DNA of 25,455 bases from Plesiomonas sp051652165 (GTDB lineage: Bacteria; Pseudomonadota; Gammaproteobacteria; Enterobacterales; CAMTGL01): NCBI RefSeq assembly GCF_051652165.1, contig NZ_JBOFTR010000006.1, positions 1-25,455 on the forward strand, read 5' to 3'. The notes below the pieces were generated by a model, which was given only the letters and a program-made list of their open reading frames with translations, ran no database searches and was not told where the DNA came from. Within the stretch, counting starts at the first letter, position 1. Each line of letters begins with the position of its first letter. The position numbers and the translations under genes were made by a program. This document shows positions 6,491 through 14,335 of this stretch, one piece after another.

Positions 6491-6540
6491 GGAGTAGTAC
6501 GATGGCGAAACTGCATGATTACTACAAAGAGCAGGTAGTT
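6491..6540 (+). promoter_or_regulatory. Candidate S8-binding translational operator at rplE
   Basis: In E. coli, S8 represses the spc operon by binding the mRNA around the rplE start. Here the ribosome-binding site and following bases GGAGTAGT (6491-6498) can pair with ACTAC (6521-6525) inside rplE, hiding the site, or ACTAC can pair with GTAGT at 6535-6539. The sequence across the junction closely resembles E. coli. Contact residues were not modelled. Confidence 0.5.
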
Positions 6541-7041
6541 GCGAAACTGCAAGAGCAGTTCGGCTACAAATCTGTCATGCAAGTCCCACGAGTCGAAAAG
6601 ATTACCCTGAACATGGGTGTCGGTGAAGCTCTGGCTGATAAGAAGTTGTTAGATAATGCTGCGGCAGATCTGGCTGCAATTTCTGGCCAGAAGCCACTGA
6701 TCACTAAAGCTCGCAACTCTGTTGCTGGCTTTAAAATCCGTCAGGGCTATCCAATCGGCTGCAAAGTAACCCTGCGCGGTGAACGTATGTGGGAATTCTT
6801 TGAGCGTTTGATCAGCATTGCTGTTCCACGTATTCGTGATTTTCGTGGTTTAAACCCGAAATCATTCGATGGTCGTGGTAACTACAGCATGGGTGTACGT
6901 GAGCAAATCATCTTCCCTGAAATCGACTATGATAAAGTTGATCGTGTACGTGGTATGGATATCACCATTACCACTACTGCGAAGACAGATGATGAAGGCC
7001 GTGCATTGCTGGCTGCGTTTGACTTCCCATTCCGTAAGTAA
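6502..7041 (+). CDS. rplE: 50S ribosomal protein L5
   Basis: L5 binds 5S rRNA and forms part of the central protuberance, contacting the P-site tRNA and bridging to S13. The 179-residue product has the E. coli length, starting MAKLHDYYKEQVVAKLQEQF. The L5 signature LNMGVGEALADKKLLDNA (about residues 35-52) and the segment RDFRGLNPKSFDGRGNYSMGV are present, and the end is AFDFPFRK. The ribosome-binding site CTGGAG at 6489-6494 sits in a region that probably folds for S8 control. Confidence 0.98.
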   Translation: MAKLHDYYKEQVVAKLQEQFGYKSVMQVPRVEKITLNMGVGEALADKKLLDNAAADLAAISGQKPLITKARNSVAGFKIRQGYPIGCKVTLRGERMWEFFERLISIAVPRIRDFRGLNPKSFDGRGNYSMGVREQIIFPEIDYDKVDRVRGMDITITTTAKTDDEGRALLAAFDFPFRK

Positions 7042-7055
7042 GGTAGGGTTACTAT

Positions 7056-7361
7056 ATGGCTAAGGAATCAATGATTGCACGTGAAGTAAAGCGTGCAGAG
7101 TTGGTTGAGAAGTTCTTCGCTAAGCGTCAAGAACTGAAGGCAATCATCTCCGATGTAAATGCCTCTGACGAAGATCGTTGGGCTGCTGTGCTGAAACTTC
7201 AACAGCTGCCACGTGATTCAAGTCCGATCCGTAAGCGTAACCGTTGCCGCCAAACTGGCCGTCCACACGGTTTCCTACGTAAATTCGGTCTGAGCCGTAT
7301 TAAGGTCCGTGAAACCGCTATGCGCGGTGAAATTCCGGGTCTGAAAAAGGCTAGCTGGTAA
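7056..7361 (+). CDS. rpsN: 30S ribosomal protein S14, zinc-free form
   Basis: S14 is a late-binding protein of the 30S head. The 101-residue long form matches E. coli and contains a single cysteine (in RNRCRQTGRPHG, around residue 63), so it is the zinc-independent type; the short zinc type carries a CxxC...CxxC ribbon. The signature CRQTGRPHGFLRKFGLSR and the ending GEIPGLKKASW are typical. It is 14 bases after rplE and 34 before rpsH in the spc operon. Confidence 0.98.
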   Translation: MAKESMIAREVKRAELVEKFFAKRQELKAIISDVNASDEDRWAAVLKLQQLPRDSSPIRKRNRCRQTGRPHGFLRKFGLSRIKVRETAMRGEIPGLKKASW

Positions 7362-7395
7362 TTTACCACTATTTGAATCACGGGAGTAAAGACAG

Positions 7396-7788
7396 ATGAG
7401 CATGCAAGATCCGATCGCGGATATGCTGACCCGTATCCGTAATGGTCAGGCAGCAAAGAAATTTGCGGTCACAATGCCTTCTTCCAAGCTAAAAGTGGCT
7501 ATTGCCAACGTGCTGAAAGAAGAAGGTTACATCGAAGATTTCAATGTTGTTGGCGATGCTAAGCCAGAACTAGAAGTTACTTTGCGTTATTTCCAAGGTA
7601 ACTCTGTTGTGGAAAGCATTCAGCGTGTAAGCCGTCCAGGTCTGCGCATCTATAAGAAAAAAGATGTGCTACCAAAAGTTATGGGTGGTTTAGGTATCGC
7701 TGTTATTTCAACGTCTAAAGGTGTGATGACTGACCGAGCTGCGCGTAAAGCGGGCCTCGGCGGTGAGATCATCTGCTACGTAGCCTAA
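7396..7788 (+). CDS. rpsH: 30S ribosomal protein S8, spc operon repressor
   Basis: S8 binds the central domain of 16S rRNA and, when in excess, binds spc mRNA at rplE. The product has 130 residues, as in E. coli, with the start MSMQDPIADMLTRIRNGQAAK. The family signature GVMTDRAARKAGLGGEIICYVA forms the C-terminus (residues 109-130), and SRPGLRIYKKKD is present before it. The ribosome-binding site CGGGAG at 7381-7386 precedes the ATG. This protein is the expected regulator of the candidate operator at 6491-6540. Confidence 0.98.
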   Translation: MSMQDPIADMLTRIRNGQAAKKFAVTMPSSKLKVAIANVLKEEGYIEDFNVVGDAKPELEVTLRYFQGNSVVESIQRVSRPGLRIYKKKDVLPKVMGGLGIAVISTSKGVMTDRAARKAGLGGEIICYVA

Positions 7789-7804
7789 TAAAGGGGTAGG
7801 AAGA

Positions 7805-8338
7805 ATGTCTCGTGTTGCTAAAGCACCAGTGGTCATTCCTGCCGGCGTAGAGGTGAAACTCAACGATCAGGTTATCATCCTGAAAGGCAAGAATGGCGAG
7901 CTGACTCGTACTATTCATCATGGCGTAGAAGTTAACTTTGCTGACAATGCAATTACTTTCGCTCCACGCGAAGGTGTTGCAGGTGCAGACGCGCAGGCTG
8001 GTACTGCACGTTCACTGGTTAACAATATGCTGATCGGTGTTACCGAAGGCTTCCAGAAGAAGCTGCAACTGGTAGGTGTTGGTTACCGTGCGGCTCTGAA
8101 AGGCAACGCAGTTGCCCTGAGCTTAGGTTACTCACACCCAATTGAGCACCAACTGCCTGCTGGCATCACTGCTGAATGTCCTACTCAGACTGAAATTGTT
8201 CTGAAAGGCTCAGATAAGCAGCTGATTGGTCAAGTTGCAGCTGACCTGCGTGCTTACCGCCGTCCTGAGCCTTATAAAGGTAAAGGTGTACGTTACGCTG
8301 ACGAAGTCGTGCGTATCAAAGAGGCTAAGAAGAAGTAA
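7805..8338 (+). CDS. rplF: 50S ribosomal protein L6
   Basis: L6 lies near the sarcin-ricin loop and the factor-binding site of the large subunit and consists of two related domains. The 177-residue product equals E. coli in length. It starts MSRVAKAPVVIPAGVEVKLN, and the C-terminal L6 signature PEPYKGKGVRYADE lies at about residues 154-167. The gene follows rpsH after 16 bases with ribosome-binding site AGGGGTAGGAA, and rplR follows after 9 bases. Confidence 0.98.
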   Translation: MSRVAKAPVVIPAGVEVKLNDQVIILKGKNGELTRTIHHGVEVNFADNAITFAPREGVAGADAQAGTARSLVNNMLIGVTEGFQKKLQLVGVGYRAALKGNAVALSLGYSHPIEHQLPAGITAECPTQTEIVLKGSDKQLIGQVAADLRAYRRPEPYKGKGVRYADEVVRIKEAKKK

Positions 8339-8347
8339 GGTAACACT

Positions 8348-8701
8348 ATGGATAAGAAAGCAGCTCGTATCCGTCGTGCGACCCGCGCACGTCGCAATAT
8401 TAAAGAACTGGGTGCGACCCGCCTGGTGGTTCACCGTACTCCGCGTCACATCTACGCGCAAGTTATTGCAGCAAATGGTTCAGAAGTTCTGGCCGCTGCT
8501 TCAACGGTAGAAAAAGTGATTGCAGAGCAAGTGAAATCTACCGGTAATAAAGATGCCGCAGCCGTTGTCGGTAAAGCTATTGCTGAACGCGCTCTTGAAA
8601 AAGGCGTTAAAGCAATCGCTTTTGACCGCTCTGGTTTCAAGTATCACGGCCGTGTCCAAGCGTTGGCAGATGCTGCCCGCGAAGCTGGCCTTCAGTTCTA
8701 A
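8348..8701 (+). CDS. rplR: 50S ribosomal protein L18
   Basis: L18 binds 5S rRNA together with L5 and helps attach it to the 50S subunit. The product has 117 residues as in E. coli. The N-terminus is very basic (MDKKAARIRRATRARRNIKE) and is followed by the globular domain with RLVVHRTPRHIYAQVI. The end, AFDRSGFKYHGRVQALADAAREAGLQF, is diagnostic. Spacing to rplF is 9 bases and to rpsE 14 bases in the spc operon. Confidence 0.98.
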   Translation: MDKKAARIRRATRARRNIKELGATRLVVHRTPRHIYAQVIAANGSEVLAAASTVEKVIAEQVKSTGNKDAAAVVGKAIAERALEKGVKAIAFDRSGFKYHGRVQALADAAREAGLQF

Positions 8702-8715
8702 GGTAGAGGTGTAAG

Positions 8716-9216
8716 ATGGCTAACATCGAAAAACAAGCTGGTGAACTGCAGGAAAAGCTGATCGCGGTAAACCGTGTATCTAAGACCGTTAAAGGTGGTC
8801 GTATTTTCTCTTTCACCGCACTAACAGTAGTCGGTGATGGTAACGGCCGCGTTGGTTTTGGTTACGGCAAAGCGCGTGAAGTTCCAGCAGCGATCCAAAA
8901 AGCGATGGAACAAGCTCGTCGCAGTCTGGTTAACGTTGCATTGAATAACGGAACTTTGCAGCATCCTGTTAAGGGTGCTCATACAGGTTCACGTGTATTC
9001 ATGCAACCAGCATCTGAAGGTACCGGTATCATTGCTGGCGGTGCTATGCGTGCTGTACTAGAAGTAGCAGGCGTTCATAACGTTCTGTCAAAAGCGTACG
9101 GCTCTACTAACCCGATCAACGTGGTACGTGCTACCATCGACGCTCTGGCGAATATGAAGTCTCCTGAGATGGTCGCTGCTAAACGTGGCAAATCCGTTGA
9201 AGAAATTCTGGGGTAA
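8716..9216 (+). CDS. rpsE: 30S ribosomal protein S5
   Basis: S5 is at the mRNA entry tunnel and affects decoding accuracy; it binds close to S4 and S8. The product has 166 residues, one fewer than E. coli, because it ends EEILG without the final Lys. The N-terminal double-stranded RNA-binding-like domain (GGRIFSFTALTVVGDGNGRVGFGYGKAREVP, residues about 25-55) and the C-terminal part (GTGIIAGGAMRAVLEVAGV) are intact. The stop codon TAA lies 5 bases before the preferred rpmD start. Confidence 0.98.
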   Translation: MANIEKQAGELQEKLIAVNRVSKTVKGGRIFSFTALTVVGDGNGRVGFGYGKAREVPAAIQKAMEQARRSLVNVALNNGTLQHPVKGAHTGSRVFMQPASEGTGIIAGGAMRAVLEVAGVHNVLSKAYGSTNPINVVRATIDALANMKSPEMVAAKRGKSVEEILG

Positions 9217-9221
9217 TGACC

Positions 9222-9401
9222 ATGGCTAAGACTATCAAAGTAACTCAAACTCGTAGCTCTATCGGTCGTCTGCCGAAGCATAAAGCTACTCTACGTGGTT
9301 TGGGTTTGCGTCGTATAAATCATACTGTTGAGCTGATCGATACTCCTGCAGTTCGTGGTATGGTTAATCAAGTATCCTACATGATCAAGGTTGAGGAGTA
9401 A
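9222..9401 (+). CDS. rpmD: 50S ribosomal protein L30
   Basis: L30 is a small 23S rRNA-binding protein of the large subunit. The start at 9222 (MAKTIKVTQTRSSIGRLPKH) gives 59 residues, the E. coli length. An in-frame ATG at 9216 overlaps the rpsE stop (TAATG) but would add two residues not seen in E. coli. The core LRGLGLRRINHTVELIDTPAVRGMVNQV is typical of the family. The rplO gene follows after 3 bases. Confidence 0.96.
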   Translation: MAKTIKVTQTRSSIGRLPKHKATLRGLGLRRINHTVELIDTPAVRGMVNQVSYMIKVEE

Positions 9402-9404
9402 CAG

Positions 9405-9839
9405 ATGCGTTTGAATACTCTTTCTCCGGCTGAAGGCGCTAAGCAATCAGCTAAGCGTGTAGGTCGTGGTATCGGTTCTGGTTTAGGTAAAACTGCCGGC
9501 CGTGGTCACAAAGGTCAGAAATCTCGTTCTGGCGGTGGTGTACGTCGTGGTTTTGAAGGCGGTCAAATGCCTTTATATCGTCGTTTACCTAAGTTTGGTT
9601 TTACTTCTATGAAAGCTGCTGTAACAGCCGAAGTTCGTCTGTCAGAGTTGGCTCAAGTAGAAGGTGATCAAATTGATTTGAACACGCTGAAAGCCGCGAA
9701 CATCATCACTAAAGATATGGAATTCGCTAAGATTGTTCTGTCTGGTGATGTAACTCGCGCTGTAACTGTACGTGGCCTACGAGTCACTAAAGGTGCACGT
9801 GCAGCTATTGAAGCCGCTGGCGGTAAAATCGAGGAATAA
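9405..9839 (+). CDS. rplO: 50S ribosomal protein L15
   Basis: L15 is a late assembly protein of the 50S subunit with an extended, glycine- and arginine-rich N-terminal arm. The product has 144 residues as in E. coli. The arm reads GRGIGSGLGKTAGRGHKGQKSRSGGGVRRGFEGGQMPLYRRLPK (about residues 21-64), and the globular C-terminal part ends AAIEAAGGKIEE. The ribosome-binding site GAGGAG is at 9394-9399, inside the end of rpmD. secY follows after 7 bases. Confidence 0.98.
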   Translation: MRLNTLSPAEGAKQSAKRVGRGIGSGLGKTAGRGHKGQKSRSGGGVRRGFEGGQMPLYRRLPKFGFTSMKAAVTAEVRLSELAQVEGDQIDLNTLKAANIITKDMEFAKIVLSGDVTRAVTVRGLRVTKGARAAIEAAGGKIEE

Positions 9840-9846
9840 TTAACAG

Positions 9847-11172
9847 ATGGCTAAACAACCAGGATTTGATTTTCGAGGTGCTCAGGGTGGGCTGACAGAG
9901 CTAAAGCGTCGCTTACTGTTTCTGTTAGGTGCGATTATCGTATTCCGCGCTGGTTCCTACGTGCCAATTCCTGGTATTGATGCCTCTGTTCTTGCGACCT
10001 TGTTCGAACAGCAGAAGGGTACCATCATCGAGATGTTTAATATGTTCTCCGGTGGTGCTCTTCAGCGTGCGTCTATCTTTGCTCTGGGTATTATGCCGTA
10101 TATTTCGGCCTCTATTATTGTCCAATTGTTAACAGTAGTTCATCCTGCGTTAGCAGAGCTAAAGAAAGAAGGGGAAGCGGGTCGTCGTAAGATTAGCCAC
10201 TATACCCGTTATGGCACGTTAGTATTAGGTACATTCCAAGCAATCGGTATAGCAACAGGTCTACCGAGTATGGTTCCAGGTCTGGTTGATAATCCAGGTT
10301 TTGGCTTCTACTTTACAGCTGTTGTCAGTTTAGTTACAGGAACAATGTTCCTTATGTGGCTAGGTGAGCAAATTACTGAGCGCGGTATCGGTAACGGTAT
10401 CTCCATGATTATCTTTGCAGGTATTGTGGCAGGGTTACCTTCAGCTATCGGACATACGTTTGAACAGGCGCGTCAAGGCGAACTGCATGTACTTCTGCTG
10501 TTGTTGATTGCGGCTATTGTCTTTGCAGTTACGTATTTTGTTGTATTTGTTGAGCGCGGACAGCGTAGAATTGTAGTAAACTACGCTAAGCGTCAGCAAG
10601 GTCGTCGAGTATTCGCGGCACAAAGTACACATCTGCCACTGAAAGTGAATATGGCTGGTGTTATTCCTGCTATTTTTGCTTCTAGTATTATCCTTTTCCC
10701 TGCTACGCTTGCGCAGTGGTTTGGACAAGGATCTGGTATGACATGGCTGTCTGATATTGCATTAGCATTGCAACCGGGTCAACCGTTGCATGCTATGTTG
10801 TATGCAGCTGCAATCATCTTCTTCTGCTTCTTCTATACCGCGTTGGTATTTAACCCGCGTGAGACAGCAGATAATCTGAAGAAGTCAGGTGCGTTCGTGC
10901 CAGGGATCCGTCCGGGTGAACAAACCGCGAAGTACATTGATAAAGTGATGACACGCTTGACATTAGCAGGTGCGTTATATATCACCTTTATCTGCTTGAT
11001 ACCTGAGTTTATGATGGTAGCATGGAATGTTAGATTCTATTTCGGTGGCACATCGTTGCTAATCGTTGTTGTTGTCATCATGGATTTTATGGCTCAAGTA
11101 CAGACCCATCTGATGTCTCATCAGTATGAGTCCGCTCTGAAGAAAGCAAACCTGAAAGGGTATAGCCGTTAA
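9847..11172 (+). CDS. secY: Protein translocase subunit SecY
   Basis: SecY is the channel of the SecYEG translocon in the inner membrane, passing unfolded proteins to the periplasm and membrane proteins sideways into the bilayer. The 441-residue product is two shorter than E. coli. Ten membrane segments can be traced, beginning with LLFLLGAIIVFRAGSYVPIPG. The plug region (FNMFSGGALQRASIFALGI, about residues 60-80) and the cytoplasmic loop motif FVPGIRPGEQT, with the arginine needed for SecA-driven transport, are present. Its place in the spc operon ties translocon supply to ribosome synthesis. Confidence 0.98.
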   Translation: MAKQPGFDFRGAQGGLTELKRRLLFLLGAIIVFRAGSYVPIPGIDASVLATLFEQQKGTIIEMFNMFSGGALQRASIFALGIMPYISASIIVQLLTVVHPALAELKKEGEAGRRKISHYTRYGTLVLGTFQAIGIATGLPSMVPGLVDNPGFGFYFTAVVSLVTGTMFLMWLGEQITERGIGNGISMIIFAGIVAGLPSAIGHTFEQARQGELHVLLLLLIAAIVFAVTYFVVFVERGQRRIVVNYAKRQQGRRVFAAQSTHLPLKVNMAGVIPAIFASSIILFPATLAQWFGQGSGMTWLSDIALALQPGQPLHAMLYAAAIIFFCFFYTALVFNPRETADNLKKSGAFVPGIRPGEQTAKYIDKVMTRLTLAGALYITFICLIPEFMMVAWNVRFYFGGTSLLIVVVVIMDFMAQVQTHLMSHQYESALKKANLKGYSR

Positions 11173-11206
11173 TTCAGAGAACCACCAAAGGTTGCGGAGA
11201 GTAGAA

Positions 11207-11320
11207 ATGAAAGTTCGTGCTTCCGTTAAGAAGCTGTGCCGTAACTGCAAAATTATCAAGCGCAACGGTGTTGTGCGTGTAATTTGCAGCGAGCCAAAGC
11301 ATAAACAGCGTCAAGGCTGA
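11207..11320 (+). CDS. rpmJ: 50S ribosomal protein L36, zinc-binding form
   Basis: L36 is a very small 23S rRNA-binding protein. The reading frame ATG 11207 to TGA 11318-11320 encodes 37 residues. It begins MKVRASVKKLCRNCKIIKRN and ends EPKHKQRQG. Cys11, Cys14, Cys27 and His32 make up the expected zinc site, so this is the zinc-dependent version. E. coli has 38 residues with an extra Ala before Glu-Pro; the 37-residue version is, as far as I recall, usual in Vibrionaceae and Pasteurellaceae. The ribosome-binding site GCGGAG is at 11194-11199. It ends the spc operon. Confidence 0.96.
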   Translation: MKVRASVKKLCRNCKIIKRNGVVRVICSEPKHKQRQG

Positions 11321-11352
11321 TTTACTGCATATTTTTCTTGCAAAGTGACGGC

Positions 11353-11375
11353 CGGCTGGCTAAATTAGCCAGCCG
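11353..11375 (+). terminator. Hairpin between the spc and alpha operons
   Basis: A perfect 10-bp stem (CGGCTGGCTA 11353-11362 with TAGCCAGCCG 11366-11375) and a 3-base loop are followed by ACC and four T. The weak T tract suggests a partial terminator or attenuator, which would let some spc transcripts continue into the alpha operon. Confidence 0.7.
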
Positions 11376-11383
11376 ACCTTTTG

Positions 11384-11475
11384 TGTGAAGTTGGTATGTC
11401 ATTTGGGTATCCTGAAAACGGGCTTTTCAGACTGGCATCACCATAAAATAAAACTTAGGAGTGCATATGGCCCGT
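11384..11475 (+). promoter_or_regulatory. Alpha operon leader, S4-binding pseudoknot
   Basis: In E. coli S4 binds a nested pseudoknot in the rpsM leader and traps the ribosome at its start. Here the inner hairpin CTGAAAA/TTTTCAG (11412-11418, 11424-11430) with the surrounding GTATCCTGAAAACGGGCTTTTCAG is the same as in E. coli. The outer helix GGTATGTCA (11393-11401) with TGGCATCACC (11433-11442, one bulged C) keeps pairing although its bases differ. The ribosome-binding site AGGAG is at 11457-11461. Confidence 0.85.
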
Positions 11476-11823
11476 ATTGCAGGCATTAACATTCCTGATC
11501 ATAAGCATGCTGTAATCGCATTAACTGCGATCTATGGCGTAGGTAAGACTCGTTCTCAAGCTATTTTAGCTGCAACGGGTATTACTGAAAGCACTAAGAT
11601 CAGTGAGTTGTCTGAAGAACAAATCGATAAGCTGCGTGACGAAGTTGCCAAGTACACCGTAGAAGGTGACCTGCGTCGTGAAGTGACCCTTAGCATTAAG
11701 CGTCTGATGGACCTTGGCTGCTACCGTGGTCTGCGTCATCGTCGTGGTCTCCCAGTTCGCGGTCAGCGTACTAAGACCAACGCGCGTACCCGTAAGGGCC
11801 CGCGTAAACCGATCAAAAAATAA
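11467..11823 (+). CDS. rpsM: 30S ribosomal protein S13
   Basis: S13 lies in the 30S head, contacts P-site tRNA and bridges to L5. The ATG at 11467 gives 118 residues (MARIAGINIPDHKHAVIALT), the E. coli length; a GTG two codons earlier falls on the ribosome-binding site and is rejected. The helix-two-turn-helix core (IYGVGKTRSQAILAATGI) and the signature RGLRHRRGLPVRGQRTKTNARTRKGPRKPIKK at the C-terminus are complete. It is the first gene of the alpha operon, and its translation should be blocked by excess S4. Confidence 0.98.
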   Translation: MARIAGINIPDHKHAVIALTAIYGVGKTRSQAILAATGITESTKISELSEEQIDKLRDEVAKYTVEGDLRREVTLSIKRLMDLGCYRGLRHRRGLPVRGQRTKTNARTRKGPRKPIKK

Positions 11824-11837
11824 TCGGGGTTTAGAAA

Positions 11838-12227
11838 ATGGCTAAAGCTCCAATTCGTGCACGTAAGCGTGTAAGAAAGCAAGTTTCTGACGGTGTGGCT
11901 CATGTCCATGCGTCTTTCAACAACACCATTGTGACTATTACTGATCGTCAAGGCAATGCTCTTGGTTGGGCAACTGCTGGCGGTTCAGGTTTCCGTGGTT
12001 CTCGTAAGTCTACTCCATTTGCTGCTCAAGTTGCTGCAGAGCGTTGTGCGGAAATGGTTAAAGATTACGGTCTGAAGAACTTGGAAGTAATGGTTAAGGG
12101 CCCAGGCCCAGGTCGTGAGTCTTCCATCCGTGCACTAAACGCGGCTGGTTTCCGCATCACTAACATTACTGATGTGACTCCGATTCCTCACAACGGTTGT
12201 CGTCCGCCGAAGAAACGCCGCGTATAA
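11838..12227 (+). CDS. rpsK: 30S ribosomal protein S11
   Basis: S11 forms part of the platform of the 30S subunit and contacts mRNA near the E site. The product has 129 residues, as in E. coli, starting MAKAPIRARKRVRKQVSDGV. The segment HVHASFNNTIVTITDRQGNALGWATAGGSGFRGSRKSTPFAAQ (about residues 22-64) and the signature LNAAGFRITNITDVTPIPHNGCRPPKKRRV at the C-terminus are complete. It follows rpsM after 14 bases and precedes rpsD by 34 bases. Confidence 0.98.
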   Translation: MAKAPIRARKRVRKQVSDGVAHVHASFNNTIVTITDRQGNALGWATAGGSGFRGSRKSTPFAAQVAAERCAEMVKDYGLKNLEVMVKGPGPGRESSIRALNAAGFRITNITDVTPIPHNGCRPPKKRRV

Positions 12228-12261
12228 CTCGACGTTTCTATAGGATTGTTGGAGAAAGAAA

Positions 12262-12882
12262 ATGGCAAGATATCTGGGCCCTAAGCTCAAACTGAGCCGT
12301 CGTGAAGGTACTGACCTGTTTTTAAAGTCAGGTGTACGTGCGATTGACTCTAAGTGCAAGATTGACACCGCTCCTGGTCAACATGGTGCGCGTAAGCCTC
12401 GCCTGTCTGACTACGGTGTTCAGTTGCGTGAAAAGCAAAAAGTACGTCGTATTTACGGTGTCTTAGAGCGTCAATTCCGTAACTATTACAAAACCGCAGC
12501 TCGCCTTAAAGGTAACACAGGTGCAAACCTGCTGGTGCTGTTAGAAGGCCGTTTAGATAACGTTGTTTACCGTATGGGATTTGGTGCGACTCGTGCTGAA
12601 GCTCGTCAATTGGTAAGCCACAAAGCGATCATGGTTAACGGTAAAGTCGTTAACGTAGCTTCTTTCCAAGTTTCCGTGAATGATGTTATCAGCATTCGTG
12701 AGAAATCTAAAAAGCAGGCTCGTATCAAGGCAGCGATGGAGCTGGCTGAGCAGCGCGAAAAGTCAGTATGGCTGGAAGTAGATGCTGCTAAGATGGAAGG
12801 TGTGTTCAAGCGCACTCCTGAGCGCTCCGATCTGTCTGCGGACATTAACGAACACCTGATCGTCGAGCTTTACTCCAAGTAA
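12262..12882 (+). CDS. rpsD: 30S ribosomal protein S4, alpha operon repressor
   Basis: S4 starts assembly of the 16S 5' domain and is the translational repressor of the alpha operon. The product has 206 residues as in E. coli, beginning MARYLGPKLKLSRREGTDLF. An S4 RNA-binding domain covers about residues 94-155 (LEGRLDNVVYRMGFGATRAEARQLVSHKAIMVNGKVVNVASFQV). The ending LSADINEHLIVELYSK is typical. It is the expected ligand for the leader pseudoknot at 11384-11475. The ribosome-binding site TTGGAG is at 12248-12253. Confidence 0.98.
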   Translation: MARYLGPKLKLSRREGTDLFLKSGVRAIDSKCKIDTAPGQHGARKPRLSDYGVQLREKQKVRRIYGVLERQFRNYYKTAARLKGNTGANLLVLLEGRLDNVVYRMGFGATRAEARQLVSHKAIMVNGKVVNVASFQVSVNDVISIREKSKKQARIKAAMELAEQREKSVWLEVDAAKMEGVFKRTPERSDLSADINEHLIVELYSK

Positions 12883-12907
12883 GGCTTAGCAGCAAAGAGA
12901 GGACACA

Positions 12908-13897
12908 ATGCAGGGTTCTGTGACAGAGTTTCTTAAACCGCGCCTGGTAGATATCGAGCAAATCAGTTCGACGCATGCCAAGGTCACCCTTGAACCACTT
13001 GAGCGTGGCTTTGGTCATACTCTAGGTAACGCACTGCGCCGCATTCTGCTTTCGTCTATGCCAGGTTGCGCGGTGACTGAGGTTGAAATTGATGGTGTAC
13101 TGCATGAGTACAGCACCAAAGAAGGTGTACAGGAAGATATCCTGGAGATCTTGCTCAACCTGAAAGGGCTCGCGGTCAAGGTTCAGGGTAAAGATGAAGT
13201 CATTTTGACTCTGAATAAATCTGGTATCGGCCCTGTAACCGCAGCCGACATCATCCATGACGGTGATGTTGAGATCGTGAATCCGCAGCATGTAATTTGC
13301 CATCTGACTGATGATCACGCAGCAATTAGTATGCGTATCAAAGTTCAGCGTGGTCGTGGTTACGTGCCGGCTTCCGCTCGTATTCATACAGAAGAAGACG
13401 AGCGTCCGATTGGTCGTCTACTCGTCGATGCCTGTTTTAGCCCGGTAGAGCGCATTGCATATAATGTCGAAGCTGCCCGTGTAGAACAGCGTACCGATCT
13501 GGACAAGCTGGTTATCGAGATGGAAACCAACGGCACAATTGATCCTGAAGAAGCGATCCGTCGTGCCGCGACCGTGCTGGCTGAACAGCTGGAAGCTTTC
13601 GTTGACTTACGTGATGTTCGTCAGCCGGAAGTGAAAGAAGAGAAGCCGGAGTTCGATCCGATTCTGCTGCGTCCTGTCGACGATCTGGAATTGACTGTCC
13701 GCTCTGCTAACTGCCTGAAGGCAGAAGCTATCCACTACATCGGTGATTTGGTACAGCGTACAGAAGTTGAACTATTGAAGACACCAAATCTTGGTAAGAA
13801 GTCTCTGACTGAAATCAAGGACGTTTTGGCATCTCGTGGTTTGTCTCTGGGTATGCGCCTGGAAAACTGGCCTCCAGCAAGTATTGCTGATGAGTAA
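12908..13897 (+). CDS. rpoA: RNA polymerase alpha subunit
   Basis: The alpha dimer is the assembly platform for RNA polymerase, and its C-terminal domain binds UP elements and activators. The 329-residue length equals E. coli. The N-terminal dimerisation domain (about 1-235) includes [27 protein letters not shown] linker ([23 protein letters not shown]) leads to the C-terminal domain with [19 protein letters not shown], containing the Arg that corresponds to E. coli R265, and [14 protein letters not shown]. It ends [12 protein letters not shown]. Its place among ribosomal genes matches the E. coli alpha operon. Confidence 0.99.
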
Positions 13898-13937
13898 TCA
13901 GATCACAGGTTAAGGTTTTTCTGAGAAGGATAAGGTC

Positions 13938-14324
13938 ATGCGCCATCGTAAGAGTGGTCGTCAACTGAACCGTAACAGCAGCCATCGTCAGGCTATGTTC
14001 CGCAACATGGCCAGCTCTCTGGTTCGTCATGAAGTAATTAAGACGACCCTGCCTAAAGCAAAAGAGCTGCGTCGTGTGGTTGAGCCGCTGATCACGCTAG
14101 CTAAGATTGACAGTGTTGCTAACCGTCGTCTGGCATTTGCACGTACTCGTGATAATGAGATCGTTGCAAAATTGTTTAATGAATTGGGCCCACGTTTTGT
14201 AAATCGTGCTGGCGGATACACTCGTATCCTGAAGTGTGGTTTCCGTGCGGGTGATAAGGCTCCGATGGCTTACATCGAGCTGGTTGACCGTGCTGAGTCT
14301 GTTGCAGAAGCAGCAGCTGAGTAA
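13938..14324 (+). CDS. rplQ: 50S ribosomal protein L17
   Basis: L17 lies near the exit tunnel of the large subunit. The product has 128 residues, one more than E. coli. The start MRHRKSGRQLNRNSSHRQAMFRNMASSLVRHE and the segment LITLAKIDSVANRRLAFARTRDNEIVAKLFNELGPRF are diagnostic, followed by AGGYTRILKCGFRAGDKAPMAYIELVDR and an acidic, Ala-rich tail. It is the last gene of the alpha operon; its stop is 11 bases ahead of a strong symmetrical terminator. Confidence 0.98.
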   Translation: MRHRKSGRQLNRNSSHRQAMFRNMASSLVRHEVIKTTLPKAKELRRVVEPLITLAKIDSVANRRLAFARTRDNEIVAKLFNELGPRFVNRAGGYTRILKCGFRAGDKAPMAYIELVDRAESVAEAAAE

Positions 14325-14335
14325 TCGCTCCTAAT

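Noticed and set aside
5881..6582. A 233-codon minus-strand open frame opposite rplN, rplX and rplE
   Set aside because: Antisense shadow over three conserved ribosomal genes; no independent support.
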